64,000 nt of DNA from DASYAE01 sp036501535 (lineage in GTDB: Bacteria; Actinomycetota; Actinomycetes; Streptomycetales; Catenulisporaceae): the NCBI GenBank assembly GCA_036501535.1, contig DASYAE010000262.1, positions 38,822-102,821 of the forward strand, written 5' to 3'. The first letter of the stretch is position 1; every line of letters begins with the position of its first letter. The notes below the pieces were generated by a model, which was not told the DNA's origin, searched no databases, and saw only the letters and a program-made list of their open reading frames with translations. The position numbers and the translations under genes were made by a program. Positions 21,031 to 32,161 of the stretch are shown here, one piece after another.

Positions 21031-22296
21031 GTGACCGATCCGCCCGTGCCGAACCGGCCAGACCGGGGCCGACGCTCTGCGGGGCCGACCCTGTTCGGCC
21101 GCGCCTTCACCGACGACCCGTACCCGGCCTACGCCTGGCTGCGCGAGCACGCACCCGTGCACAAGACCCGGCTTCCCAACGGCGTCGAGGCGTATTTAGT
21201 CACCCGGTTCGACGATGCGAAGGCCGTGCTCGCGGATCCGCGGCTGTCGAAGAACGCCGCAGTGTCCTACCCGGGCTGGCGGCCGGGGCGCACCGGCATC
21301 CCGGGCGAGCACCGCTCGGGGATCGCCTCGCACCTGCTCAACCTCGATCCGCCGGACCACACCCGGTTGCGGCGCCTGGTGTCCAAGGCCTTCACGCCGC
21401 GCCGGGTGGCCGACTTCGAGCCCCGGGTGGTCGACATCGCGGACCGGCTGCTCGACGCGTTCGGAGACGGGCCGGTCGATCTCGTGCGGGCGTACGCATT
21501 CCCGCTGCCGGTCGTGGTGATCTGCGAAATGCTCGGCGTCCCGGCCGAGGACCAGGTGATCTTCCACGAGTGGGCCACCGGGATGATCGACCGCACCGGG
21601 CCGCGCGGCGGGGTCGGCCGATCGGTGGGGCAGGTGCGCGGCTACCTGAAGCAGCTCATTCACAAAAAGCGGCTCGCGCTGTCCGGCGACCCGTCCTCGG
21701 ACGACCTCCTGTCCGCCCTCGTGCGCGCCTCGGACCAGGGCGAGCACCTGAGCGAGGACGAGGCCGCCGCGATGGCCTTCATCCTGCTGTTCGCAGGGTT
21801 CGAAACCACGGTCAACCTGGTCGGCAACGGGACGCTCGCGCTGCTGCGGCACCCGGACCAGCTCGCGCGGCTCAAGGCGGATCCCGGCCTGATGGAGTGC
21901 GCCGTGGAGGAGCTGCTGCGCTACGACGGGCCGGTCGAGTTCGGCACGTGGCGCTTCACCACCGAGCCGATCACGGTCGGCGGCGTGGACATCGGCGCCG
22001 GTGAGCCGGTGCTCGTGGTGCTGGCCGCCGCGGACCGCGACGCCGCGCGCTTCGAGGATCCGGACTCGCTCGACCTCGCCCGCAACGAGGGCGGCAGCCT
22101 CGCGCTCGGCCACGGCATCCACTTCTGCCTCGGCGCGCCGCTGGCCCGCCTCGAGGGCCGTATCGCCTTCCAGCGACTGTTCGGCCGCTTTCCCGGACTC
22201 GCGCTGGCCGTCCCGGCGGCGCAGCTGCGCTGGCACTCCGGTCTGATCATGCGTGGCCTGCACGAATTGCCGGTGCTGACAGGGAAGAGCGCGTGA
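21031..22296 (+). CDS. Cytochrome P450
   Basis: A 421-residue soluble bacterial P450 monooxygenase, CYP107-like in general appearance. The haem-binding loop is LALGHGIHFCLGAPLAR with the axial Cys at about 365; the oxygen-activating I-helix motif is FAGFETT (about 255) with Glu before the Thr pair; the K-helix ExxR is in VEELLRYDG. The substrate is unknown. No ferredoxin or reductase gene adjoins it, so redox partners must come from elsewhere. The start is GTG at 21031 after GAGGG. It lies between tatA and eno, where the mycobacterial gene series has no such gene, so it looks like a later insertion. Confidence 0.93.
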   Translation: MTDPPVPNRPDRGRRSAGPTLFGRAFTDDPYPAYAWLREHAPVHKTRLPNGVEAYLVTRFDDAKAVLADPRLSKNAAVSYPGWRPGRTGIPGEHRSGIASHLLNLDPPDHTRLRRLVSKAFTPRRVADFEPRVVDIADRLLDAFGDGPVDLVRAYAFPLPVVVICEMLGVPAEDQVIFHEWATGMIDRTGPRGGVGRSVGQVRGYLKQLIHKKRLALSGDPSSDDLLSALVRASDQGEHLSEDEAAAMAFILLFAGFETTVNLVGNGTLALLRHPDQLARLKADPGLMECAVEELLRYDGPVEFGTWRFTTEPITVGGVDIGAGEPVLVVLAAADRDAARFEDPDSLDLARNEGGSLALGHGIHFCLGAPLARLEGRIAFQRLFGRFPGLALAVPAAQLRWHSGLIMRGLHELPVLTGKSA

Positions 22297-22335
22297 TGGG
22301 CGCGTCGGCGCGTTTCTCCGGACCAGACGTCTATG

Positions 22336-22375
22336 GCCGCCTTCCGCGTTAGCCGCCTTCAATGTGGCCGCCTTC
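22336..22375 (+). repeat. Three spaced copies of GCCGCCTTC upstream of eno
   Basis: GCCGCCTTC occurs at 22336-22344, 22352-22360 and 22367-22375, a spacing of 16 and 15 bases. The array lies just upstream of the probable eno promoter and could be a protein-binding array or a decayed tandem repeat. Confidence 0.5.
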
Positions 22376-22386
22376 ATCTGGCCCAC

Positions 22387-22392
22387 TAGGCT
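22387..22392 (+). promoter_or_regulatory. Possible -10 element for eno
   Basis: TAGGCT matches the actinobacterial -10 pattern TAGnnT and lies about 100 bases before the eno start. No good -35 hexamer is visible at 16-18 bases, so this is tentative. Confidence 0.3.
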
Positions 22393-22493
22393 GTGTCCGG
22401 CATCTAACGACACAGCATCTTTGACTACGTCGATCAGCGCTGCGCGAAGCACACAAAGAAGCACGCGCTGCGCTGACGAGAAGGAGCGCACAC

Positions 22494-23774
22494 GTGGCGA
22501 CCATCGAAGCAGTCGGCGCGCGGGAGATCCTCGACTCCCGCGGAAACCCCACGATCGAGGTCGAGGTCGCTCTCGACGACGGCACCATCGCCCGCGCGGC
22601 GGTCCCGTCCGGCGCGTCGACCGGGGCGTTCGAGGCCGTGGAGCTGCGCGACGGGGACAAGGGCCGGTACGGCGGCAAGGGCGTGACCAAGGCCGTGCTC
22701 GCCGTGCTCGACGAGATCGGCCCGGCGCTGACCGGCTTCGACGCGCACGAGCAGCGGCTGGTCGACCAGGAGCTGATCGACCTCGACGGCACGCCGAACA
22801 AGTCCCGGCTGGGCGCCAATGCCATCCTCGGCGTCTCGCTGGCGGTGGCCAAGGCGGCGGCCGAGTCGGCCGAGCTGCCCCTGTTCCGCTACCTCGGCGG
22901 CCCGAACGCGCACATCCTGCCGGTCCCGATGATGAACATCCTGAACGGCGGCGCGCACGCCGACTCCAACGTCGACATCCAGGAGTTCATGATCGCGCCG
23001 ATCGGCGCGGAGACCTACGGCGAGGCGGTGCGCTGGGGCGCGGAGACCTACCACGCGCTCAAGGGCGTGCTCAAGTCCCGCGGCCTGTCCACCGGCCTGG
23101 GCGACGAGGGCGGCTTCGCGCCGAACCTGGACTCGAACCGGGCCGCGCTGGACCTGATCCTGGAGGCGATCGAGAAGGCCGGCTACACCGCCGGCTCCGA
23201 GATCGGGCTGGCCCTCGACGTGGCCGCCACCGAGCTGTACAAGGACGGCCAGTACACCTTCGAGGGCAAGCAGCTGACCGGCGAGGACCTGAGCAGCTAC
23301 TACGCCGAGCTGGTCGCCAACTACCCGCTGGTCTCCATCGAGGACTCGCACGCCGAGGAGGACTGGGACGGCTGGAAGGCGATCACCGACCTGCTCGGCT
23401 CGAAGATCCAGCTGGTCGGCGACGACCTGTTCGTCACCAACCCGGAGCGGATCTCCCGCGGCATCGCCGGCGGCCAGGCCAACGCGCTGCTGGTGAAGGT
23501 CAACCAGATCGGCTCGCTGACCGAGACCTTCGACGCGGTGGCCCTGGCGCACCGCTCCGGCTTCCGCTGCATGATGAGCCACCGCTCCGGCGAGACCGAG
23601 GACACCACGATCGCCGACCTGGCGGTGGCGGTGGACTGCGGCCAGATCAAGTCCGGCGCCCCGGCCCGCACCGACCGGGTGGCCAAGTACAACCAGCTGC
23701 TGCGTATCGAGGAAGAGCTCGACGACGCGGCCCGCTACGCCGGGAAGTCCGCGTTCCCGCGCTTCAAGGGCTGA
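22494..23774 (+). CDS. eno: Enolase
   Basis: A 426-residue glycolytic enzyme converting 2-phosphoglycerate to phosphoenolpyruvate. It is collinear with bacterial enolases: AREILDSRGNPTIEVEV, SGASTGAFEAVELRDGD, MNILNGGAHADSNVDIQEFM, GLGDEGGFAPNL, SIEDSHAEEDWDGW and the signature LLVKVNQIGSLTET, followed by MMSHRSGETEDTTIADLAV. The start is GTG at 22494, with AAGGAG eight bases upstream. Its product is the substrate of the PEP carboxylase encoded at 11.1-14.0 kb. A strong hairpin follows the stop codon. Confidence 0.98.
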   Translation: MATIEAVGAREILDSRGNPTIEVEVALDDGTIARAAVPSGASTGAFEAVELRDGDKGRYGGKGVTKAVLAVLDEIGPALTGFDAHEQRLVDQELIDLDGTPNKSRLGANAILGVSLAVAKAAAESAELPLFRYLGGPNAHILPVPMMNILNGGAHADSNVDIQEFMIAPIGAETYGEAVRWGAETYHALKGVLKSRGLSTGLGDEGGFAPNLDSNRAALDLILEAIEKAGYTAGSEIGLALDVAATELYKDGQYTFEGKQLTGEDLSSYYAELVANYPLVSIEDSHAEEDWDGWKAITDLLGSKIQLVGDDLFVTNPERISRGIAGGQANALLVKVNQIGSLTETFDAVALAHRSGFRCMMSHRSGETEDTTIADLAVAVDCGQIKSGAPARTDRVAKYNQLLRIEEELDDAARYAGKSAFPRFKG

Positions 23775-23789
23775 GCGCTCTAGTCTGGT

Positions 23790-23821
23790 GGCGCGCCGCG
23801 CGCCGGTAAGCGCGGCGCGCC
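23790..23821 (+). terminator. Perfect 12-bp hairpin after eno
   Basis: GGCGCGCCGCGC pairs perfectly with GCGCGGCGCGCC across the loop GCCGGTAA, starting 16 bases past the eno stop and ending about 40 bases before the ftsB start. It should terminate or attenuate read-through from eno into ftsB. Confidence 0.75.
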
Positions 23822-23863
23822 GCCGGCGCCCTGGTCGGCGGGCCGGCCGAGCGGGCAGGGGGC

Positions 23864-24529
23864 GTGGCGATGGGAGGCGGGTCCGGCTCGGACGAGACGC
23901 GTCCCGGCGCCGCCGACTCCGGCGCCCGCGACCGGTCCGAGCGGCCGGTGCGCGCCGTGCCTAGTGCACGCGCCTCGGCCGAGGACTCCGGCCCGGCGAA
24001 GAGCGCCCGGAAATCGACTAAGAGTGCTGCGTCACGGGGCAGTGCTGCATCACGGAGTGCTGGACCCCGGCGCGGCGGCAGTCGGCGGCCGGCGTCCGGC
24101 CGCCGCTTCGACCGGCTGCGCAAGCGCCCGCGGTTCCGGCTGACCCGGCGGGCCGGCATCCTCGCGCTGGCGCTGTGCACCGTCATGGTGACCGTCGCCT
24201 ACCCGCTGCAGGAATACCTGGCCCAGCGTTCCCGGATCGCCGCGCAGAACGCGCAGAACGCGCAGACCGCCGCGCAGATCGCGCAGCTGAAGAAGCAGCT
24301 GGCGAAATGGTCCGACCCGAACTACGTCGAGATCCAGGCGCGCGAGCGGCTGCACTACGTCATGCCCGGCGAGATCGGTTTCATCGTGCCGAGCACCGCC
24401 GGCAGCTCCGAGCCGCTCGGCATGCCCAGCCCGAGCGCGCAGCCGTGGTACGACAACCTGTGGTCCACCCTGAAGTCGCCCTCGCCGTCTGCCACCGGCG
24501 GGTCGGCCTCGCCGTCCCCGGTGCCCTGA
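23864..24529 (+). CDS. ftsB: Septum formation initiator FtsB/DivIC
   Basis: A 221-residue single-pass membrane protein of the FtsB/DivIC family, which bridges early and late division proteins at the septum. A long basic Ser/Arg-rich cytoplasmic N-terminus (about 95 residues) precedes the membrane span AGILALALCTVMVTVAYPL. An Ala/Gln/Asn-rich coiled coil follows with repeats of AQN/AQT and then LKKQLAKW, leading to the conserved DPNYVEIQARERLHYVMPGEIGF. The tail is Ser/Pro-rich. The start is GTG at 23864 next to a G-rich run; ATG two codons later is possible. A 15-bp repeat lies in the N-terminal tail (24023-24070). eno-ftsB-DUF501-ppx is a conserved actinobacterial order. Confidence 0.9.
   Translation: MAMGGGSGSDETRPGAADSGARDRSERPVRAVPSARASAEDSGPAKSARKSTKSAASRGSAASRSAGPRRGGSRRPASGRRFDRLRKRPRFRLTRRAGILALALCTVMVTVAYPLQEYLAQRSRIAAQNAQNAQTAAQIAQLKKQLAKWSDPNYVEIQARERLHYVMPGEIGFIVPSTAGSSEPLGMPSPSAQPWYDNLWSTLKSPSPSATGGSASPSPVP
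24023..24070 (+). repeat. 15-bp tandem units in the ftsB N-terminal tail
   Basis: AGTGCTGCGTCACGG, then three extra bases, AGTGCTGCATCACGG and AGTGCTGGACCCCGG, encoding S-A-A-S-R type pentapeptides. They lie in frame within the disordered basic N-terminus. Confidence 0.75.
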
Positions 24530-24569
24530 CCGGGGCCGCGCCGCGCCCGGACCCGGTAGCGTTGCCCGG

Positions 24570-25121
24570 GTGGAAGTCGCGAAGGTCGGGAAGGCGGACG
24601 CCGAGGCGGTCGAGGCCCAGCTCGGCCGGGCGCCGCGCGGGCTGCGCGCGGTCGCGCACCGCTGCCCCTGCGGCAATCCGGACGTGGTGGAGACCGCGCC
24701 GCGGCTGCCCGACGGCAGTCCTTTCCCGACCCTCTACTACCTGACCTGCCCGCGCGCCGCCTCGGCGATCGGAACGCTCGAGGCCGAGGGCGTGATGGCC
24801 CGGATGAGCGAGCGGCTGCGCACCGATCCGGAGCTGGCGGCCGGGTATCGCGCCGCGCACGAGGATTACCTGCGCCGCCGCGACGCGGTCGAGGTGCTGG
24901 AGGGCTTCCCGAGCGCCGGCGGCATGCCGGACCGGGTCAAGTGCCTGCACGTGCTGGTCGCCCACACGCTCGCCGCCGGACCGGGTGTCAACCCGCTCGG
25001 CGACGAGGCGCTGGCCATGCTGCCGCAGTGGTGGCGCAGCGGGCCGTGCGTCAGCGCCGATGCCGACGGCGCGCATCCCGCCGATCCCCCTGAACTCGAT
25101 CAAGGTCGGGAGGCCCGATGA
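24570..25121 (+). CDS. DUF501 domain protein
   Basis: A 183-residue conserved actinobacterial protein of unknown function. Family features are RRCPCG-like AHRCPCGNPDVVETAPRL, FPTLYYLTCPRAASAIGTLEAEG and GGMPDRVKCLHVLVAHTLAAGPGVNPLGDEAL. Several Cys and His residues (CPCG, CP, CLH, AH) could bind a metal, but this is not established. It starts with GTG at 24570, about 40 bases past ftsB. Its stop overlaps the start of ppx by four bases, so the two are translationally coupled. Confidence 0.88.
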   Translation: MEVAKVGKADAEAVEAQLGRAPRGLRAVAHRCPCGNPDVVETAPRLPDGSPFPTLYYLTCPRAASAIGTLEAEGVMARMSERLRTDPELAAGYRAAHEDYLRRRDAVEVLEGFPSAGGMPDRVKCLHVLVAHTLAAGPGVNPLGDEALAMLPQWWRSGPCVSADADGAHPADPPELDQGREAR

Positions 25122-26107
25122 ACGCCCGCGTCGCCGCGATCGACTGCGGCACCAACTCGATCCGCCTGCTGGTCGCCGACCTCGACCCGGCCGGCGGGCC
25201 GGCCGCCGAGGTCGACCGCCGGATGGAGATCGTCCGGCTCGGCCAGGGCGTCGACGCCACCGGCCGGATCGCGGACGAGGCGCTGGAGCGCACCTTTGGA
25301 GCCTGCGACCGTTATGCGGCAGTCGTGCGCGAGCTCGGCGCGCAGCGCATCCGGTTCGTGGCGACCAGCGCGATGCGCGACGCGGCCAACCGGGACGAGT
25401 TCACCGCCGGGGTGCTGGCCCGCTTCGGCGTGGCGCCGGAGATCATCAGCGGCGACGAGGAGGCCGCGCTGTCCTTCGCCGGGGCGACCGGCGCGGTGGC
25501 CGGCCTCAGCGGTGCCGGCTCCGATGCTGCTGCCTCCGATGCTGCTGCCTCCGATGCTGCAGCTTCCACAGCCTGCCCGACGCCTTATCTGGTCATCGAC
25601 ATCGGCGGCGGCTCGACCGAGTTCGTGCTCGGCGCGGACCGGGTCGAGGCGGCCCGGTCGGTGGACATCGGCAGCGTGCGGCTGACGGAGCGGCACCTCG
25701 CCGCCGACCCGCCGACGTCCGCCCAGATCGCCGCCGCCCGCAAGGACGTCGCCGCCGCGATCGACCAGGCCGCCGAGGCCGTGCCGCTGGACCGGGCGCG
25801 CACCCTGGTCGGCGTGGCCGGCTCGGTCACCACGGTCGCCGCGATCGCCCTCGGGCTCGGCGCGTACGACCGCAGCCGTGTGCACCTTTCACGCATCTCC
25901 GCCGAAAGGATCAGCGAGACCGCCGGCGACCTGCTGACCTCGACTCACGCGCAGCGCGCGGCGAACCCGGTGATCCACTCCGGCCGGGTGGACGTCATCG
26001 CGGCCGGCGCGCTGATCCTGGCCGTGATCGTGGACCGGCTCGGCCTGCCCGGCCTGGTCGTCTCGGAGCATGACATTCTGGACGGAATCGCCCGCTCAAT
26101 GGCCTGA
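25118..26107 (+). CDS. ppx: Exopolyphosphatase / pppGpp phosphohydrolase family protein
   Basis: A 329-residue member of the Ppx/GppA branch of the ASKHA superfamily, which hydrolyses polyphosphate and/or pppGpp. The nucleotide-binding motifs are AAIDCGTNSIRLLVADL near the start and LVIDIGGGSTEFVLG in the second half, with VRFVATSAMRDAANRDEF-like and GVAGSVTTVAAIALGL between and after. It is the short form without the C-terminal HD domain, like mycobacterial Ppx2. Between the two ASKHA halves is a repeat-encoded insertion, SDAAA three times (25520-25564), absent from relatives I recall. Start codon overlaps the DUF501 stop (ATGA). Confidence 0.92.
   Translation: MNARVAAIDCGTNSIRLLVADLDPAGGPAAEVDRRMEIVRLGQGVDATGRIADEALERTFGACDRYAAVVRELGAQRIRFVATSAMRDAANRDEFTAGVLARFGVAPEIISGDEEAALSFAGATGAVAGLSGAGSDAAASDAAASDAAASTACPTPYLVIDIGGGSTEFVLGADRVEAARSVDIGSVRLTERHLAADPPTSAQIAAARKDVAAAIDQAAEAVPLDRARTLVGVAGSVTTVAAIALGLGAYDRSRVHLSRISAERISETAGDLLTSTHAQRAANPVIHSGRVDVIAAGALILAVIVDRLGLPGLVVSEHDILDGIARSMA
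25520..25564 (+). repeat. Three 15-bp tandem units within ppx
   Basis: TCCGATGCTGCTGCC occurs twice exactly, followed by TCCGATGCTGCAGCT. The array is in frame and adds SDAAA three times in a surface loop just before the strand LVIDIGGG. Confidence 0.9.
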
Positions 26108-26298
26108 GTGAGCACGACGTAGGCCCCGCCTGCTCCGCACACTGTCGTTCGGCTGGCGTATTCGCTTACGATGGGGTAACGGCCGGGGCGTTCCTCGCCT
26201 GCCCCGCATCGGCGTCGTCCCGGTCGAACACCCGCTGCGACGGCGCGTGTGCGCCGGCGGCAGTGTCATCTGTTGCAGATCAAGGAGCCGTTCCCAAA

Positions 26299-29061
<2,763 letters not shown>

Positions 29062-29088
29062 AGTGATCTGAAGGCGGAACCCGCCTCG

Positions 29089-29123
29089 GCCGCAGCCTGC
29101 GTGCAGTACGCGCAGGCTGCGGC
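29089..29123 (+). terminator. Terminator after secA
   Basis: A perfect 13-bp stem (GCCGCAGCCTGCG with its complement) and a 9-base loop, followed by TTCTTC. It begins 27 bases past the secA stop. The remaining bases up to 29291 show no gene and presumably hold the promoter of the next gene. Confidence 0.85.
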
Positions 29124-29291
29124 TTCTTCATGTGCAGCGGGCATCCGCGATCCGAGCTCCGGACTCTGCCATACGGGTGAATTTGTGCCTTTTTTCCGGT
29201 TCGGCCGCAACCATCCGCATTCATCGATGATCTGACGAAGTATCAGGTCGCCGAGAGTCGGCGACGGCGGAACAAGGGCAGGCGGGCGACG

Positions 29292-29987
29292 ATGTGGCGC
29301 GGTGAATCGGAATCCGAGAAGCAGGTCCCCGCACGGCGGGATGGTGAGGGCGCGTACGACGCGACTGCGTACGGCGGCCGGATCTTCGACGGCGCTGCGC
29401 TCGACGGTATTTATGACAGCAGTGTTCACGACAACACTGGCCCGATCGGCTATCCGGCCGACGAGCAGGCGGGGGTGCTGCGCTCGTGGGTGGCCGGCTG
29501 GTCGCACCGCATCGAGATGAGTGCCGCCGCGGACCGGGCCGGCGCGGGCGCCGCGGACGCGCCGGCCGGCGGGCAGCGAAGACCAGGGGACTGCGGCGTG
29601 GCCGGGGTGCGGCGGCTGGCCGAGGCCGTGGTGGACGTGCTGCTGGAGCGCCGCCCGGCCGAGCACGTCCGGCGCCTTGTGAGCCGTGAGGTGTTCGGCC
29701 TGCTCAGCAGTGTGGCCCGGCGCCGGGCCACGGCCCGGTTCGCCCGGCGCTGCGTGGTCCGCTCGATCCGGCTGCACAGCCCCGCCTCGGACGCGGTCGA
29801 GTCCACGGTGCTGGTCCAGGACGGGACCCGGGTGCGGGCCGTCGCGCTACGGTTCGAGCGCGCTGCAGTGCCGATTCAAGCCGTGCCGGTTCCGGCTGCG
29901 CCGGTTCAAGCAGTGCCGGTCCAAGCGCTGCCGGTTCAAGATCAGGATCGGTTGGAGTGGCGCTGCACGGCGCTCCAGTTCGCATGA
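29292..29987 (+). CDS. Rv3235-family protein
   Basis: A 231-residue protein whose C-terminal half is the Rv3235 domain found beside secA in many actinobacteria: VRRLAEAVVDVLLERRPAEHVRRLVSREVF, VRSIRLHSPASDAVESTVLVQDGTRVRAVALRFE and, at the very end, LEWRCTALQF. The function is unknown. The N-terminal 75 residues are variable and Asp/Gly-rich with loose five-residue periodicity. Five 15-bp units (29868-29942) are inserted between the RALRFE strand and the final WRCTALQ strand, adding about 25 residues of VPVQA type to the domain. The last 46 bases overlap, tail to tail, the end of the minus-strand DUF2156 gene. No clear ribosome-binding site precedes the ATG. Confidence 0.8.
   Translation: MWRGESESEKQVPARRDGEGAYDATAYGGRIFDGAALDGIYDSSVHDNTGPIGYPADEQAGVLRSWVAGWSHRIEMSAAADRAGAGAADAPAGGQRRPGDCGVAGVRRLAEAVVDVLLERRPAEHVRRLVSREVFGLLSSVARRRATARFARRCVVRSIRLHSPASDAVESTVLVQDGTRVRAVALRFERAAVPIQAVPVPAAPVQAVPVQALPVQDQDRLEWRCTALQFA
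29868..29942 (+). repeat. Five 15-bp tandem units inside the Rv3235-family domain
   Basis: GTGCCGATTCAAGCC, GTGCCGGTTCCGGCT, GCGCCGGTTCAAGCA, GTGCCGGTCCAAGCG and CTGCCGGTTCAAGAT follow one another without spacers. They encode VPIQA, VPVPA, APVQA, VPVQA and LPVQD. The last base of the array is the last base of the opposing gene's stop codon. Confidence 0.9.
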
Positions 29988-32020
29988 TCCGGCACCGTCG
30001 CGACTTCGCCGCCGAGAGAATCGGAGCTCAGCACACCCTGCGAGTCCGGGGCAGTGCCGAGGGCGGGCTCGTCGGCGACCGGATTCGGCCGGGCCTCGGC
30101 GCGCTCGCGGGCGCGGTCGTAGGGCAGGGCGAACTCGAGGCCGAAGGCCGCCGCTGCAAAGGCCGGCAGGTCCAGCCAGGAGCGCATCAGCAGCGAGCGC
30201 GGCTGCCAGCCGGGCTGGAACTTCGCGTTGAACCGGTAGAGCGACTCGACCTGGATCAGCGGGTCGAGCAGGTGGATCGCGCGATAGGCGCGCTCGAACA
30301 TCCACCGTCGCCGCTTGCTGAGTCGCGGCGCGTCGGCGGTGTTCCGGCGGGCCTCGAACAGCTTGCGGAAGGCGGCGAAATTCAGCGAGACCGCGGTGTA
30401 GCCGTGTGTGGCGGCGTATTCGATGATGTCGACGATCAGCCGCTCGTTGACGCCGTTGGGCGCCAGCGGGTCGCGCGGCATCACGTCCAGCGAGAGCATC
30501 GGCGCCGGCCCGTCCGCGGCCGCGGGCAGATACCGCTGGAACGAGACCGCATAGCCGTCCGCGGCGAAGGCCACGATCAGCAGCGCCTCGTCGTGCCGCC
30601 CCCGGGCCATCGCGTCCAGGTTCATCGCGAAACCGCGCTCGCGCCCGCCCCGGCCGGCGCTGCCGCCGCTGCGATAGGTCGGCGACTTGTGCTTCTGTCC
30701 GGGCTGGGTCCGGTCGAGCCAGGTGCGGTGGATCGCGCGCAGCTCCGCGCCTAGGCTCGGCCCTCCGAAGGCCTTGGCCTCGCCCTCGCCGTCTTGCGCC
30801 GGTTCTCCGGGCTGTTCTGCGGGCTCGCCGCCGTCCGCATCGGGCGCTGGTTCGGCGTCGCCGCCCGGTCCGAGGCTGTCACTACCGGGCCCAAGCATCC
30901 CGTGGTTGCCGGGCTGCCGGGAGAGCTCCGCCTCGCGGAAGACCGCGGTCTCGATCCCGGCCCGCTTGGTGCGCGCCACCGCCTGCCGCACGTTGCGCAG
31001 CTTGCGGCCGGTCAGGCTGAAGCCGGCCACGTCGATCACGACCTCGTCGCCGATGCCGATCGCGTGCAAACCGCGGTCGGCCCACAACTGCCGCGTGTAG
31101 GCGCTCGCGCCGAGCACCGCGGGGCGCCAGCCGTGCTTCTCCGCCTCGGCCAGGAAGGCGTCGATGGCCGCGGGCCAGGCCGCCCGGGCGCCGAACGGAT
31201 CGCCGCCGGCCATCATCACTCCGGCCAGCACGCGGAAGCCGATCGCGGCGCGGCCGTCCGGGGCGAAGACGTACGACTTGTCGAAGCGCAGCGCGAACGG
31301 CGCGAGGGTGTCCGAATCAGGGTGCGCCACCAGTGTCCGCGCCATGGACCGCTCGAGCGGGCTGCCCGGCTCCGGCGGCGGCGAGGCCGCGACGAGCACC
31401 AGCAGCACCGCGATCAGGGCCAGCCCCCCGACGAGGGAGAGCCCCGGCACGAGCCAGGCCGTGCCCTGGAAATCCGCCGGGCCGGAGTCGGCCGCCAGTG
31501 CAGCGAGGAATTCGCGGCCCAGGTCGAGGGTGGACACCGGCACGGCGAACCGGCCGCGCTCGGCCACCAGACCGCTGCCGAGCAGCAGCAGCGTGCCGCC
31601 GACCGCCATGGCCACCACGCCGGCCTGGCGGATGCGAAGCCGCGACAGCGGCACGGGGAAAGCGGCCTGGGCCCGCAGCAGCGCCACGGTCACCAGGAGC
31701 AGCGGGACCAGCCGCCACGGCTCGCCCGGGACCCGGCTCACCAGCGCCTCGAGCTCGGTCAGCGCGCTCCACACGGTCAGCGCCAGCGCCAGCAGCCAGC
31801 AGATCCGGCGCCGCATTCCGAGGCCGCGGGCCAGTGTCAGCAGCAGGGCACCGAGAAGCAGCGCGTGCGCACCGTTCGGGTCGGTCCCGCACACGGTCAG
31901 CGCAAGCCGGTCCGGCCAGCCCGAGCCCGGCGCGGCGGTCGAATACGCGATCATGACCGCGCCCGCGGCGGCGAACAGCGCGGCGAACGGCCATGCGGAT
32001 ACCCGAGTCCGAAGCGACAT
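29942..32020 (-). CDS. DUF2156 / MprF-like phosphatidylglycerol lysyltransferase-family membrane protein
   Basis: A 692-residue protein. The first 230 residues contain about six hydrophobic spans (WPFAALFAAAGAVMIAY, ALLLGALLLTLA, LALALTVWSAL, LVPLLLVTVALL, GVVAMAVGGTLLLLGSGL, LVGGLALIAVLLVLVAA). The C-terminal half is the tandem-GNAT DUF2156 domain used by MprF/LPG synthases to move an aminoacyl group from tRNA to phosphatidylglycerol: FDKSYVFAPDGRAAIGFRVLAGVMMAGGDPFG, LRNVRQAVARTKRAG, LSLDVMPRDPLAPNGVNERLIVDI and RFNAKFQPGWQPR. About 45 Gly/Asp/Glu/Pro-rich residues are inserted after REAELSRQPG. The substrate is uncertain; many actinobacterial DUF2156 proteins are untested. ATG at 32020 is preferred to the TTG at 32044. 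It ends inside the Rv3235-family gene. Confidence 0.82.
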   Translation of the reverse strand: MSLRTRVSAWPFAALFAAAGAVMIAYSTAAPGSGWPDRLALTVCGTDPNGAHALLLGALLLTLARGLGMRRRICWLLALALTVWSALTELEALVSRVPGEPWRLVPLLLVTVALLRAQAAFPVPLSRLRIRQAGVVAMAVGGTLLLLGSGLVAERGRFAVPVSTLDLGREFLAALAADSGPADFQGTAWLVPGLSLVGGLALIAVLLVLVAASPPPEPGSPLERSMARTLVAHPDSDTLAPFALRFDKSYVFAPDGRAAIGFRVLAGVMMAGGDPFGARAAWPAAIDAFLAEAEKHGWRPAVLGASAYTRQLWADRGLHAIGIGDEVVIDVAGFSLTGRKLRNVRQAVARTKRAGIETAVFREAELSRQPGNHGMLGPGSDSLGPGGDAEPAPDADGGEPAEQPGEPAQDGEGEAKAFGGPSLGAELRAIHRTWLDRTQPGQKHKSPTYRSGGSAGRGGRERGFAMNLDAMARGRHDEALLIVAFAADGYAVSFQRYLPAAADGPAPMLSLDVMPRDPLAPNGVNERLIVDIIEYAATHGYTAVSLNFAAFRKLFEARRNTADAPRLSKRRRWMFERAYRAIHLLDPLIQVESLYRFNAKFQPGWQPRSLLMRSWLDLPAFAAAAFGLEFALPYDRARERAEARPNPVADEPALGTAPDSQGVLSSDSLGGEVATVPDHANWSAVQRHSNRS

Positions 32021-32161
32021 GCCATCACCCCACTCGCGTACCAACGCTTACCCTGATCCGAGGATTCCAGGCCGACCCTCGGATCGCGTATCGAATTAGC
32101 CACGCCGTCCGGATCCGGATGCACGGACCGGCCGGCCGACGAGCAGCGAAGGGCGGCGCAC

